In this document: piece by piece, positions 8,779-14,940 of the stretch
How the letters are laid out: every line of letters begins with the position of its first letter
Position numbering within the stretch: position 1 is the first letter of the stretch
NCBI RefSeq assembly: GCF_005048205.1
Contig: NZ_SUMF01000020.1
Span: 1 to 64,000 of the forward strand
Reading direction: 5' to 3'
Source of the DNA: Chitiniphilus eburneus
GTDB taxonomy: Bacteria > Pseudomonadota > Gammaproteobacteria > Burkholderiales > Chitinibacteraceae
Length of the DNA: 64,000 nucleotides
The notes under the pieces: generated by a model
What the model saw: the letters and a program-made list of their open reading frames with translations, nothing else
Told to the model about the DNA's origin: nothing
Database searches by the model: none
Position numbers and translations under genes: made by a program

Positions 8779-9348
8779 ATGGACTATAAAATGACGCCGA
8801 AAATGGGTAGCTCTGTTCTAAGTCCCTTGTCGTGGAAACCTGGCCGGGATTTATTTGAAAGCCCGATAGATACACCAGTACGCGCCAAAGGATATCCACT
8901 GGGATTCGTTAATCTTGATAGTTCGCGAGATATAACTCGTGGAGTGGCTCAGGCATATCGCGGAAGTAGAATTATTATTTCAGGCAGTTCTGTCACGGGT
9001 GAGAGCTATGAGACGGGCAAGAAATTTTCATCATCAAGCGATATTGATGTTGGAGTTATTTTGCCGAAAGGCGCACCCTTTCCGAAGGGCGTAGATGAAC
9101 ATGGATTTCCTATCTATGGCAAGGGCTCTTATGGCCGGCGCGTGCCCACGGATGTGCCAGCTCAGGTAGAAACCCAACTGCAAAAAGAAATGGGCAGCAC
9201 TCGGAGAACTGGGATTAGATTTTTCCAATATGAACCCAAAAGGTCATTTGTCGAAAGGCCGCATACACCTCCACCTCCACCAATTTTTACTCCGCCAACC
9301 TTTGCTCCACCAAAGTTCACGCTTGAGGATTTCCCCCCGCTTAAATAA
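8779..9348 (+). CDS. Nucleotidyltransferase-like cargo protein with Pro-rich tail
   Basis: A 189-residue protein; the ATG at 8779 has a near-perfect ribosome-binding site (GAGGAGG, 6 bp spacing). Residues about 60-95 carry the signature of the polymerase-beta-type nucleotidyltransferase fold: GSS at 69-71 and, after a loop of Ser residues, SDIDVGV with the DxD at 88-90. The fold normally needs a third acidic residue further on, which I cannot place. The C-terminus (about 160-189) is a Pro/Phe repeat (PPTFAPPKFT). Minimal nucleotidyltransferases of this kind occur as toxins and as phage effectors. The fold is moderately supported; the role is unknown. AT-rich. Confidence 0.5.
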   Translation: MDYKMTPKMGSSVLSPLSWKPGRDLFESPIDTPVRAKGYPLGFVNLDSSRDITRGVAQAYRGSRIIISGSSVTGESYETGKKFSSSSDIDVGVILPKGAPFPKGVDEHGFPIYGKGSYGRRVPTDVPAQVETQLQKEMGSTRRTGIRFFQYEPKRSFVERPHTPPPPPIFTPPTFAPPKFTLEDFPPLK

Positions 9349-9517
9349 GGCGAGCTGAGGGAGCCCACCATATAGACCACGCGTGTGAGATTGTCCGGTA
9401 CTGAAATTTGCCCTTGCTCAAACAATCTGTACGGTGCGTAAAGCCGATGGTAACTACCTTAAACCTGTTGTCATAGTTGGCGGCCTTCGATTGCAGGCGC
9501 CACAACAGGAGAAGGAA

Positions 9518-9646
9518 ATGAAAAGACTTGTCATTGCACTGCTGTGCATCGCGTTCAGCGCAACGGCGTTCGCGCACTCGGGCGGCCTGAACAAGGATGG
9601 TTGTCACCACAACAGGAAGACGGGCGATTACCACTGTCACCGTTAA
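9518..9646 (+). CDS. YHYH-domain small secreted protein
   Basis: A 42-residue precursor. Residues 1-19 are a signal peptide (MKRLVIALLCIAFSATAFA). The mature part is HSGGLNKDG, then CHHNRKTGDYHCHR, the short Cys/His pattern of YHYH/excalibur-like proteins that may hold a metal ion. The ribosome-binding site AGGAGAAGG lies just upstream of the ATG. It is common in bacteria and prophages and its function is not established. Copy 2 of the 60-bp repeat follows 53 bp after the stop. Confidence 0.7.
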   Translation: MKRLVIALLCIAFSATAFAHSGGLNKDGCHHNRKTGDYHCHR

Positions 9647-9699
9647 AGGCCAGTTCTTCAGAAGCTTGGCCAGGCAGTGTCGCGTGCTTTGTTCGCAAA

Positions 9700-9759
9700 T
9701 GTCCGACATCTACATTGTTTCTGTAATCTTGAACTCATGCGCCCCGCTGATGCGGGGCG
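9700..9759 (+). repeat. 60-bp intergenic repeat, copy 2
   Basis: TGTCCGACATCTAC, a more diverged middle, then the hairpin GCCCCGCTGATGCGGGGC. Same length and orientation as the other copies at 8529, 11554 and 17059. It lies between two secreted-protein genes. Confidence 0.75.
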
Positions 9760-9913
9760 CAGTTGCTTGTGGCGGGACAGCAGACAACTGTCGGGACATG
9801 ACGGCCCATGATGCTACGGCCAAGTGTCTACCTCAGATGCTCTCGAATGTCCTTGGCAACAACGCTGCTGAAGACTAACCTTTCCTTCTGAGACAGAAAG
9901 TAGAGGTTGTGCC

Positions 9914-10360
9914 ATGTTGAAAAAATGTTTGATGTTGGCGGCGCTCCTAGTGGCGCCGACATCATTTGCTGTGAACAAGTGCATGCTGCCGGATGGAACT
10001 GTTGAATATTCTGACAAGCCGTGCGCTTCGAATGCCAAGGCATCTCAGCCACGACTGGTAGACAACACGATCATTGATGGTAAGACCTATCAGGACTTGG
10101 CCGCTCGTCAGGCCGCCGAAGAACAAAAAGTCATCGCAGCACAGAATGCGCCGAAGAAGTGCACGTTAAAAAATGGACTTGGGCAAGTCAGCCCGCCAAT
10201 GGACTGTGTTGAAGCATATAAACTGATGCAACAAAACAATCAGAATTTGAGAGCAACTTTAGCGGCACAACAAGCAGCTCAAGCGGCGGCTTCAGCAAAT
10301 AGTCCAAAATTTACCAATTGCAATAAATTTGGAAATACCGTGAACTGCACGACGTATTGA
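9914..10360 (+). CDS. Secreted DUF4124-like protein
   Basis: A 148-residue precursor with a signal peptide (residues 1-19, ending FAVNK). The segment CMLPDGTVEYSDKPC at about 22-36 matches the DUF4124 type (K/G xxYSDxPC), a short disulphide-bonded periplasmic domain. A second Cys pair follows (KKCTLKNGLG...MDC), then an Ala/Gln-rich helix and a final CNKFGNTVNC loop. Likely periplasmic; no enzyme motif. Ends just before a strong terminator. Role in the prophage unknown. Confidence 0.65.
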   Translation: MLKKCLMLAALLVAPTSFAVNKCMLPDGTVEYSDKPCASNAKASQPRLVDNTIIDGKTYQDLAARQAAEEQKVIAAQNAPKKCTLKNGLGQVSPPMDCVEAYKLMQQNNQNLRATLAAQQAAQAAASANSPKFTNCNKFGNTVNCTTY

Positions 10361-10378
10361 CGACTGATTATTGGCTGT

Positions 10379-10410
10379 AAAAAAAGCCCGCGTTCGCGGG
10401 CTTTTTTTAC
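10379..10410 (+). terminator. Strong rho-independent terminator, likely bidirectional
   Basis: AAAAAAAGCCCGCG, short loop, CGCGGGCTTTTTTT: a GC-rich 7-bp stem flanked by A and T runs, 18 bp after the stop of the DUF4124-like gene. It isolates that gene from the Cys-rich peptide gene. Confidence 0.9.
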
Positions 10411-10499
10411 AGAAATTTAGCTGAGCCAACTGAATTCCGGTGCCAGAAAGAAGTTAAGGTGCATTGTTGAATTGAGTATTAAAAAAACGTTGTAAGGGC

Positions 10500-10527
10500 T
10501 TGCATGTTGGGTGCTGTGTTCTAAGAT
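10500..10527 (+). promoter_or_regulatory. Possible sigma-70 promoter of the Cys-rich peptide gene
   Basis: TTGCAT, 16 bp, TAAGAT, about 50 bp upstream of the start codon and downstream of a strong terminator, so a local promoter is required. Both boxes are imperfect. Confidence 0.4.
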
Positions 10528-10581
10528 TGCATTGCGGTAACTGGCCGCTTAATAAAACTTACTTAAATCTAGGAGATGTTT

Positions 10582-10806
10582 ATGAGCAAAGCTGGTGAAT
10601 ACAGCCAAGAGCAGCAAGAGTTGGCTAATAAAGTATCAAATGCACTTCCCGATTTGATGGAGAAATTCAACGAAGTTTTGAAAAAAAGTGGTTTTGTCGG
10701 GGTTCAGATGAAGTCATTCGAGTTGACTACTGATCCGCTGCAAGTTTATTCTGGTGCGTGTTGCTGCTGCGGAGCAAGCAATGTTTGTTGTAATAGCGCT
10801 TGTTAA
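10582..10806 (+). CDS. Cys-rich peptide with leader-like N-terminus
   Basis: A 74-residue protein. I chose the ATG at 10582 (AGGAG with 6 bp spacing); the ATG at 10576 abuts that site directly. Residues 1 to about 55 are a charged helical region (QEQQELANKVSNALPDLMEK). The last 17 residues hold seven Cys (GACCCCGASNVCCNSAC). This leader-plus-core layout resembles a modified-peptide precursor or a metal-binding tail. No modification enzyme, transporter or protease lies next to it, so either host enzymes act on it or it simply chelates metal. It has its own promoter region and a 3' inverted repeat (TGCTTTGA/TCAAAGCA, 10807-10849). Family not recognised. Confidence 0.6.
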   Translation: MSKAGEYSQEQQELANKVSNALPDLMEKFNEVLKKSGFVGVQMKSFELTTDPLQVYSGACCCCGASNVCCNSAC

Positions 10807-10920
10807 TGCTTTGAATATGGGCGGATATTTCTTCGGTAAGATCAAAGCACCGCTGGCATTCAGTTGAATTAATCAGAGCCTCGCGAAAGCGGGGCTTTGG
10901 TGTATTTGACTGAGTTAATG

Positions 10921-11526
10921 ATGGCCAACTGGAACGATGAAATGTCCTTCTTCGAACGACCAGCAACAGACATGGCGATGCGTGCTCATTATTGGATAAT
11001 TGAAAGACTTGAGGGGCTGCAAGGCATCAAAACCAATAAATGCGCCATAGCATGCTTCGATGTTGCGCTTGAGCATCATTTGGCTATTTCCATTTTGATA
11101 CGTGCCGGCGCAGTTGGATCGGCTTTTTCCTTGGTTAGATCGCAGTTTGAGTCATTTGTTAGGGGTATGTGGTTGGCTCAGTGTGCCACGAACGATGTTG
11201 TCGAAAACTATGAGAATGATAATTTCAAAGTGCCGATGGGGGATATGGTAAAAGATCTGGATGCGGCCATTCCAAATGTAAATGGCTATTTTACGAAACT
11301 AAAAAATGATGGGTGGAGGGCGATGAATAGCTATACCCATTGCGGAGCGCACCAGGTCAGTAGGCGATTTTTAAACGGTGATATTTTCCCAGGCTACAGT
11401 GAAAAAGAAATTGAAGAAGTCGCCGAATTGACCACTAAAATTGCTCTTGGTGCTGCGTTCGCATTGGCCGCATATGCTGAAAGGAATGATATTACCGATG
11501 AAATAAACAGCTACGTCCCTACGTGA
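10921..11526 (+). CDS. DUF6988-like helical protein
   Basis: A 201-residue, mostly helical, soluble protein. The core ALEHHLAISILIRAGAVGSA, then FSLVRSQFESFVRGMWL, and the later YTHCGAHQ resemble the DUF6988 family often found in prophages and islands. I recall this from memory and could not align it. The function of that family is not known. The start is uncertain: ATG codons at 10918 and 10921 are adjacent and the ribosome-binding site is weak. A GC hairpin (10877-10898) lies just upstream. AT-rich. Copy 3 of the 60-bp repeat follows 27 bp after the stop. Confidence 0.6.
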   Translation: MANWNDEMSFFERPATDMAMRAHYWIIERLEGLQGIKTNKCAIACFDVALEHHLAISILIRAGAVGSAFSLVRSQFESFVRGMWLAQCATNDVVENYENDNFKVPMGDMVKDLDAAIPNVNGYFTKLKNDGWRAMNSYTHCGAHQVSRRFLNGDIFPGYSEKEIEEVAELTTKIALGAAFALAAYAERNDITDEINSYVPT

Positions 11527-11553
11527 GATGTCGAAAGGTGCTTTACTCGCCTG

Positions 11554-11613
11554 TGCCCGACATCTACGATGATTCGGTACGATAGAAATGTTGAGCCCCG
11601 CTAATGCGGGGCG
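11554..11613 (+). repeat. 60-bp intergenic repeat, copy 3
   Basis: TGCCCGACATCTAC, GATTCGGTACGATA, AAATGTTG, then hairpin GCCCCGCTAATGCGGGGC. Closest to copy 1, with similarity continuing about 40 bp to the right, although the terminator seen after copy 1 has decayed here. It lies between two convergent genes. Confidence 0.8.
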
Positions 11614-11656
11614 CAGTCGTTTGTAGCTGCCAAGTTTGCACATGCAGACCTTGACC

Positions 11657-12037
11657 CTATACGCCCTGGAATTGATTGATCAGCAGAAACCACACGACAA
11701 GTAACTGCGTCGAGATCATGAACACTATCAGGTCTGCCAAAACGACAACCAAGGCGATCCAGCCGGGCCGCAGTTCAGCAAGGTACATAAAGAACGGCAC
11801 TGCGATCGCCAGATGCAAAGACAAACCAGCAAGTACCCAGACATGCCAAGGCAGCAGGACTCCGGCGCTCATCAAGCCGGCGTTCACCAGGCTGTACGAA
11901 ACCATGGCGATATATGCAAAGCCAATCGCGTGGAGCCAGCGCATTGGGGTTTTGAAAAGCAGGGCAAAGAGCTTTATGAGGCCCGCGAATATCAACGGCA
12001 AAACCAGTATTTGAAGGAGGGGGACGTAGGAGGACAT
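11657..12037 (-). CDS. Small multi-pass membrane protein
   Basis: A 126-residue protein, nearly all hydrophobic, with four predicted membrane segments (about residues 5-27, 36-58, 66-88 and 96-122) and short charged loops (FKTPMRW, AELRPGW). No signal peptide beyond the first segment and no catalytic motif. No family recognised. In this prophage region it could be a holin-like or exclusion protein, but there are no lysis genes nearby to support the first idea. Confidence 0.5.
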   Translation of the reverse strand: MSSYVPLLQILVLPLIFAGLIKLFALLFKTPMRWLHAIGFAYIAMVSYSLVNAGLMSAGVLLPWHVWVLAGLSLHLAIAVPFFMYLAELRPGWIALVVVLADLIVFMISTQLLVVWFLLINQFQGV

Positions 12038-12108
12038 GAGGACTATGCGAGGTGCGTAAAGCGGGGAAGTGTACCCGGCACCTCGACTCCCCGTGCAAAT
12101 CGTTGCTC

Positions 12109-12133
12109 AAGCCCGCTGACGCGGGCTTTTTCT
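12109..12133 (+). terminator. Rho-independent hairpin
   Basis: AAGCCCGC, loop TGAC, GCGGGCTT followed by TTT. It lies upstream of the minus-strand membrane gene. No plus-strand gene is seen directly before it, so it may shield that gene or end a small RNA. Confidence 0.6.
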
Positions 12134-12662
12134 TGTGCCGCGATCAGGATGGCTCCATCGAGGTGTAGAAACCTTTCCCACTGCAAGTGGCCTGGGCAGG
12201 AGCGTAGATTTTGGGCGGTCGGCGGTTGCACGCGGGCCGTGGAGCAAGGCCGCTAAAAACTGGATCGAAGCGCAAATCGTGCACGTAGCCCACTGTACTG
12301 GTACGCCTGATTAGGACCGCAGGCTGGCCGTAGAGTGGCTGCACTTGCAACGTTATAAGCAGGCCGAAACCCGCCTGAAGCGCTTCCAGCTCGGGTGAGA
12401 CTTGGATGGAAGCGTAGATTTTGGCTGGTGCTGAGGTGCCCCATTGACTTCGAGTTGAAGGGTGTTAGGCGCCCGCGAGTAGTGTGATCTAGTTCACAAA
12501 ATTTCTTTTTTGCGGGCTCTTGATTCCCGATTGCGATATGGGAAGCTGGTTTCGTCAGCAGCGACAGAGGAGGAAGGACCGGACTTATAACGTTGCAAGC
12601 GAACCGCAACAACGCCCACCGGCGATCTTGCGGCGGCCAGAGAGGAAAGTGACTTGATTAAA
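12134..12662. other. Non-coding stretch with direct and inverted repeats
   Basis: No convincing gene in about 530 bp. It holds a 14-bp direct repeat AGCGTAGATTTTGG (12201-12214 and 12411-12424) and a 16-bp quasi-palindrome CTTGCAACGTTATAAG at 12344-12359, whose exact reverse complement is at 12584-12599. Each copy is itself near-symmetrical (CTT..AACGTT..AAG), as expected for a protein-binding site. A T-rich patch (CACAAAATTTCTTTTTT) lies near 12500. The layout fits a replication origin, a partition site or an operator region. None of these can be decided from the sequence alone. Confidence 0.5.
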
Positions 12663-12929
12663 TCACTCGGAGTCGAGATCGAGATCCATCTGTTGACGCT
12701 CGAACTCCATCTCAAGCTGAGCAGCGCGACGCAACATAATCAATAGGCGGTCAGCCACCGCCGACTCATCGATGGTCGTGGGCTGAAAGCTACTTTCTAG
12801 TCGGTGGATCAACTCGGCATTCATGCTTCTGCCGGATTTTGCGGCGGCTTCTTGAATGCGGCTGTGCAGCTCTCTTGGGAGTCGGAGAGCGGTCTTGAGG
12901 TAGTCGTCTTGGGGGGTTAGCTGCGCCAT
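12663..12929 (-). CDS. Mnt-like ribbon-helix-helix repressor
   Basis: An 88-residue DNA-binding protein. The ATG at 12929 gives MAQLTPQDDYLKTALRLP; an extension to 13028 would run through the operators. Residues about 9-50 are the Arc/Mnt ribbon-helix-helix: the strand LKTALRLPREL, then helix and turn with SGRSMNAELIHRLESS, matching the conserved GRSxNxEI/L of Arc and Mnt. A C-terminal helix of about 30 residues (LLIMLRRAAQLEMEFERQQ) resembles the Mnt tetramerisation coil. It diverges from an Arc-like gene across shared operators, so it probably represses itself and that gene. Confidence 0.8.
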   Translation of the reverse strand: MAQLTPQDDYLKTALRLPRELHSRIQEAAAKSGRSMNAELIHRLESSFQPTTIDESAVADRLLIMLRRAAQLEMEFERQQMDLDLDSE

Positions 12930-12940
12930 GCGGCGAGTAT

Positions 12941-13028
12941 AGCACCGCTTAAAAAATGCCTTCACGGTAGAGTTGACCGACGCGTGCTGCGCTTTTATAG
13001 TGAAGGCATGCCTTTGTGGTGAAGGCAT
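12941..13028. promoter_or_regulatory. Divergent promoter region with three 10-bp operators
   Basis: The decamer ATGCCTTCAC lies at 12956-12965, and its reverse complement GTGAAGGCAT at 13000-13009 and again at 13019-13028. The rightward promoter is TTGACC (12973-12978), 17 bp, TATAGT (12996-13001), so the last two operators sit on its -10 and start point. Leftward, a TATACT box reads on the minus strand at about 12937-12942 and the first decamer covers its -35 area. The operators are therefore placed to repress both directions. Confidence 0.75.
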
Positions 13029-13043
13029 TTAGAGGAAAGGCGA

Positions 13044-13220
13044 ATGACACGAGGAACCAGGGCAGACCCGCAAACAAACTTCCGCATGCCCGCGGACTTG
13101 AAGGCTTGGCTTAAGGGGCGGGCCGCAGAAAACCATCGCAGCTTGACCGGCGAACTGATTGCGACGCTGGAAGAGAGCAGGAGGAGGGAAACGCGTGAAC
13201 ACGCAACAGACCGGGCCTAG
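13044..13220 (+). CDS. Arc-like ribbon-helix-helix repressor
   Basis: A 58-residue protein. Its core TNFRMPADLKAWLKGRAAEN, followed by HRSLTGELIATLEES, aligns well by eye with P22 Arc (FNLRWPREV...EENGRSVNSEI...MESF). It has no C-terminal coil, as in Arc. It is the first gene of the rightward transcript from the promoter at 12973-13001, and the next gene starts inside its 3' end. The likely job is to repress its own promoter and the antirepressor transcript downstream. Confidence 0.8.
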   Translation: MTRGTRADPQTNFRMPADLKAWLKGRAAENHRSLTGELIATLEESRRRETREHATDRA

Positions 13221-13479
13221 GTCCACAAAGAGTGATGCCCCAGCGGGTGAGAGCGCCAGGGCATCGATTGGCAGTACCCCACCCAGCAAAGGAAAGGTAA
13301 TTCCAATGGAAAAGCTTAACGTCACTGGTGACACCCAGCAAGCGGCATGCCCGCCATCTGTCACCATTCCCAAAGACTTGGGCCCAAACCAGCCCCATCA
13401 AGCGCTGCGCTCGGCGGTTGGTGGGCATCTGATACTGCCATCCTGGCTCGCGATGCTCTTCGGCGCATTGGTTCAGTAG
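13195..13479 (+). CDS. Small phage protein of unknown function
   Basis: A 94-residue ORF. I chose the GTG at 13195, which has a very strong ribosome-binding site (CAGGAGGAGGG at 13179-13189) and overlaps the Arc-like gene by 26 bp. An ATG at 13306 with AAAGGAAAGG upstream is a possible internal start. The first half is Ser/Pro/Lys-rich and looks unstructured; the last 20 residues are hydrophobic (LILPSWLAMLFGALV), perhaps a membrane anchor. No family recognised. Confidence 0.45.
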   Translation: MNTQQTGPRSTKSDAPAGESARASIGSTPPSKGKVIPMEKLNVTGDTQQAACPPSVTIPKDLGPNQPHQALRSAVGGHLILPSWLAMLFGALVQ

Positions 13480-13631
13480 CAGCCGCAGTGCAGCGGCTCG
13501 CAAGTGACCGGGACGCTGTAGTCGTGGGGCTGCTCGATGTACTGATTAGTGAGGCGACCTATGTTGAGCACCAGATGGTCACCGACATTGATGACGCCCA
13601 GGCGCGTTTCGACGCGCTGCAAGAGCACTGA
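13347..13631 (+). CDS. Small phage protein, start uncertain
   Basis: A frame of up to 94 residues that overlaps the preceding gene. The part from about 13440 reads like a real helical protein (ARDALRRIGSVAAAVQRLAS, then VVVGLLDVLISEATYVEHQ), while the N-terminal third lies in the overlap and may not be translated. Its TGA is 10 bp before the next ATG. Likely coupled to the antirepressor gene. No family recognised. Confidence 0.4.
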   Translation: MPAICHHSQRLGPKPAPSSAALGGWWASDTAILARDALRRIGSVAAAVQRLASDRDAVVVGLLDVLISEATYVEHQMVTDIDDAQARFDALQEH

Positions 13632-13641
13632 GGGGGTGACC

Positions 13642-14451
13642 ATGGACCTGATATCTCTTAGTGCGCCGCGCACGATGAGTAGCTTGGAAGTGGCCGCGCT
13701 GACTGAAAAGCGGCATGACCATGTCCTGCGTGATACCCGTTCGATGCTCATCGGGCTTTATGGCGAGCAGGGGCCCCAAACTGAACTGCCAGGCAAGGAG
13801 GTATTCGAGGCGTTGTGCACCAGAATGTGTTGGTGGGTAGATTCCCCAAAACTGGGGAATCAACAAATTCAAGGGGTTATGGTATCCCACGATGCCCGGG
13901 GCTTTGTTAGTGAAATAGCCCTGGACTACAGCCACTGCATGACGTTGATTACCGGATACAGCGCCAAGTTGCGTAAGGCCATTGTCGATCGATGGCAGGT
14001 ACTGGAAAAGCAGGTTTCGCAGCCGGCTGCGCTGCCCGACTTCTCCAACCCCGCAACAGCCGCCCGCGCTTGGGCCGAGCAGTACGAGGCGAGAGCCTTG
14101 GCTGAAAAAACGAAGGCGGAAATCGGATCCCGCCGCGAAGCAACGGCAATGGCGACGGCTTCTGCGGAACGGCGCCGTGCCAACCAACTTGAGCAGGAGT
14201 TGGATAGATCCCAGCAGTACGCGACGATCAAGCGAATGGAGGCGCTGTATCGCAGCCGTCACTTTGATTGGCGCGTGCTGAAGCGGGTGTCTGGGAAGCT
14301 GGGACTGCCGTCGATTGCAACGTTTGATTCAAATTACGGCACGGTTCGAGGCTACCATGTTGACGTTTGGCGCGAGGCGTATGGCGTCGATATTGGGCAG
14401 TTGCCGGACGCCTTCCTCAGCAAGCCTTCCGCCCTGAGGCATACCCATTAG
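13642..14451 (+). CDS. Rha-family phage regulator / antirepressor
   Basis: A 269-residue protein with start at 13642 behind GAGGGGGTG. Residues about 10-115 match the phage Rha domain: MSSLEVAALTEKRHDHVLRD, then GFVSEIALDYSHCMTLITGY and SAKLRKAIVDRWQVLE are hallmark segments. A helical linker (about 125-200, Glu/Arg/Ala-rich) leads to a C-terminal domain ending in a GYHVDVWREAYG segment. Rha and antirepressor proteins interfere with repression or host growth during phage development. Its place after an Arc-like repressor mirrors ant after arc in P22. A 490-bp structured non-coding stretch follows. Confidence 0.8.
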   Translation: MDLISLSAPRTMSSLEVAALTEKRHDHVLRDTRSMLIGLYGEQGPQTELPGKEVFEALCTRMCWWVDSPKLGNQQIQGVMVSHDARGFVSEIALDYSHCMTLITGYSAKLRKAIVDRWQVLEKQVSQPAALPDFSNPATAARAWAEQYEARALAEKTKAEIGSRREATAMATASAERRRANQLEQELDRSQQYATIKRMEALYRSRHFDWRVLKRVSGKLGLPSIATFDSNYGTVRGYHVDVWREAYGVDIGQLPDAFLSKPSALRHTH

Positions 14452-14459
14452 CGCAGTCC

Positions 14460-14480
14460 GTTCCCCGCGTGAGCGGGGAT
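14460..14480 (+). repeat. Solitary type I-E CRISPR-repeat-like unit 1
   Basis: Contains TTCCCCGCGTGAGCGGGGA, preceded by CG and followed by T; 22 bp (14459-14480) are identical to unit 2 at 14774-14795. The stem CCCCGC/GCGGGG with loop GTGA and the flanking GTT...AT match the core of type I-E CRISPR repeats as I remember them. There is no T run, so it is not a terminator. It lies 8 bp after the Rha-family gene. Confidence 0.65.
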
Positions 14481-14493
14481 GATGCTTCATCGC

Positions 14494-14529
14494 AGCAGTA
14501 ACCCCGGCTTCGGCCGGGGACCGCTACTG
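14494..14529 (+). other. Long GC-rich hairpin
   Basis: CAGTA, CCCCGGC, TTC, GCCGGGG, TACTG form a two-part stem at about 14496-14528. It stands next to the CRISPR-repeat-like unit 1 and may be part of the same structured RNA. Confidence 0.5.
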
Positions 14530-14681
14530 CGTCCGATGATCCGTTGAAGCGGTGGCCCTCTCCGTTAACTTGTGCCGCCTCCGCCTGATCTACTTGTTCC
14601 GTTTGACGCAACAGATTCTTTCCTTGGGTCTCGCTGAAAGTGGCGTCTTTGCTGGATTCATGCGCTTGAGGTAAGTATTCG

Positions 14682-14739
14682 CTGTTCCGAAATGTGGCAT
14701 TTCGGCTGCCAAAATGGGATATTTTGGCCTACCGAACAG
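14682..14739. other. Cloverleaf-like tandem palindromes
   Basis: Two 19-bp palindromes, CCGAAATGTGGCATTTCGG (14687-14705) and CCAAAATGGGATATTTTGG (14709-14727), lie 3 bp apart and differ by a paired change (G-C to A-T) that keeps the symmetry. An outer pair CTGTTC (14682-14687) and GAACAG (14734-14739) encloses both. It is either a tandem operator or an RNA three-way junction. Confidence 0.55.
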
Positions 14740-14774
14740 GTAAACCTCCGCGCCATGCGGACGAATCTTCTAAC

Positions 14775-14795
14775 GTTCCCCGCGTGAGCGGGGAT
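14775..14795 (+). repeat. Solitary type I-E CRISPR-repeat-like unit 2
   Basis: Same core TTCCCCGCGTGAGCGGGGA as unit 1. A degenerate third unit, CTCCCCGCGGGGCGGGGACT, follows at 14834-14853, 58 bp downstream measured CCCC to CCCC, close to the usual I-E period of about 61 bp. No cas genes are in the window. Confidence 0.6.
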
Positions 14796-14940
14796 AGATC
14801 ATGCGACGCATTTGATCGGTACTGGTAAGCCAACTCCCCGCGGGGCGGGGACTGGAAGTACTTGATTTTGATGCGCTTGGATACCACCCTACCAGAACGA
14901 ATGTTCTGTTTGGGGTAAGTCTTCCGCGAGCGAATACGCC

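Noticed and set aside
10582-10806. A lanthipeptide, sactipeptide or similar named class for the Cys-rich peptide
   Set aside because: No modification enzyme is in the neighbourhood and the leader matches no class I know, so no class is claimed.
14460-14853. A true CRISPR array
   Set aside because: Only two matching units 315 bp apart and a degenerate third; no regular spacers and no cas genes. Reported as solitary units instead.
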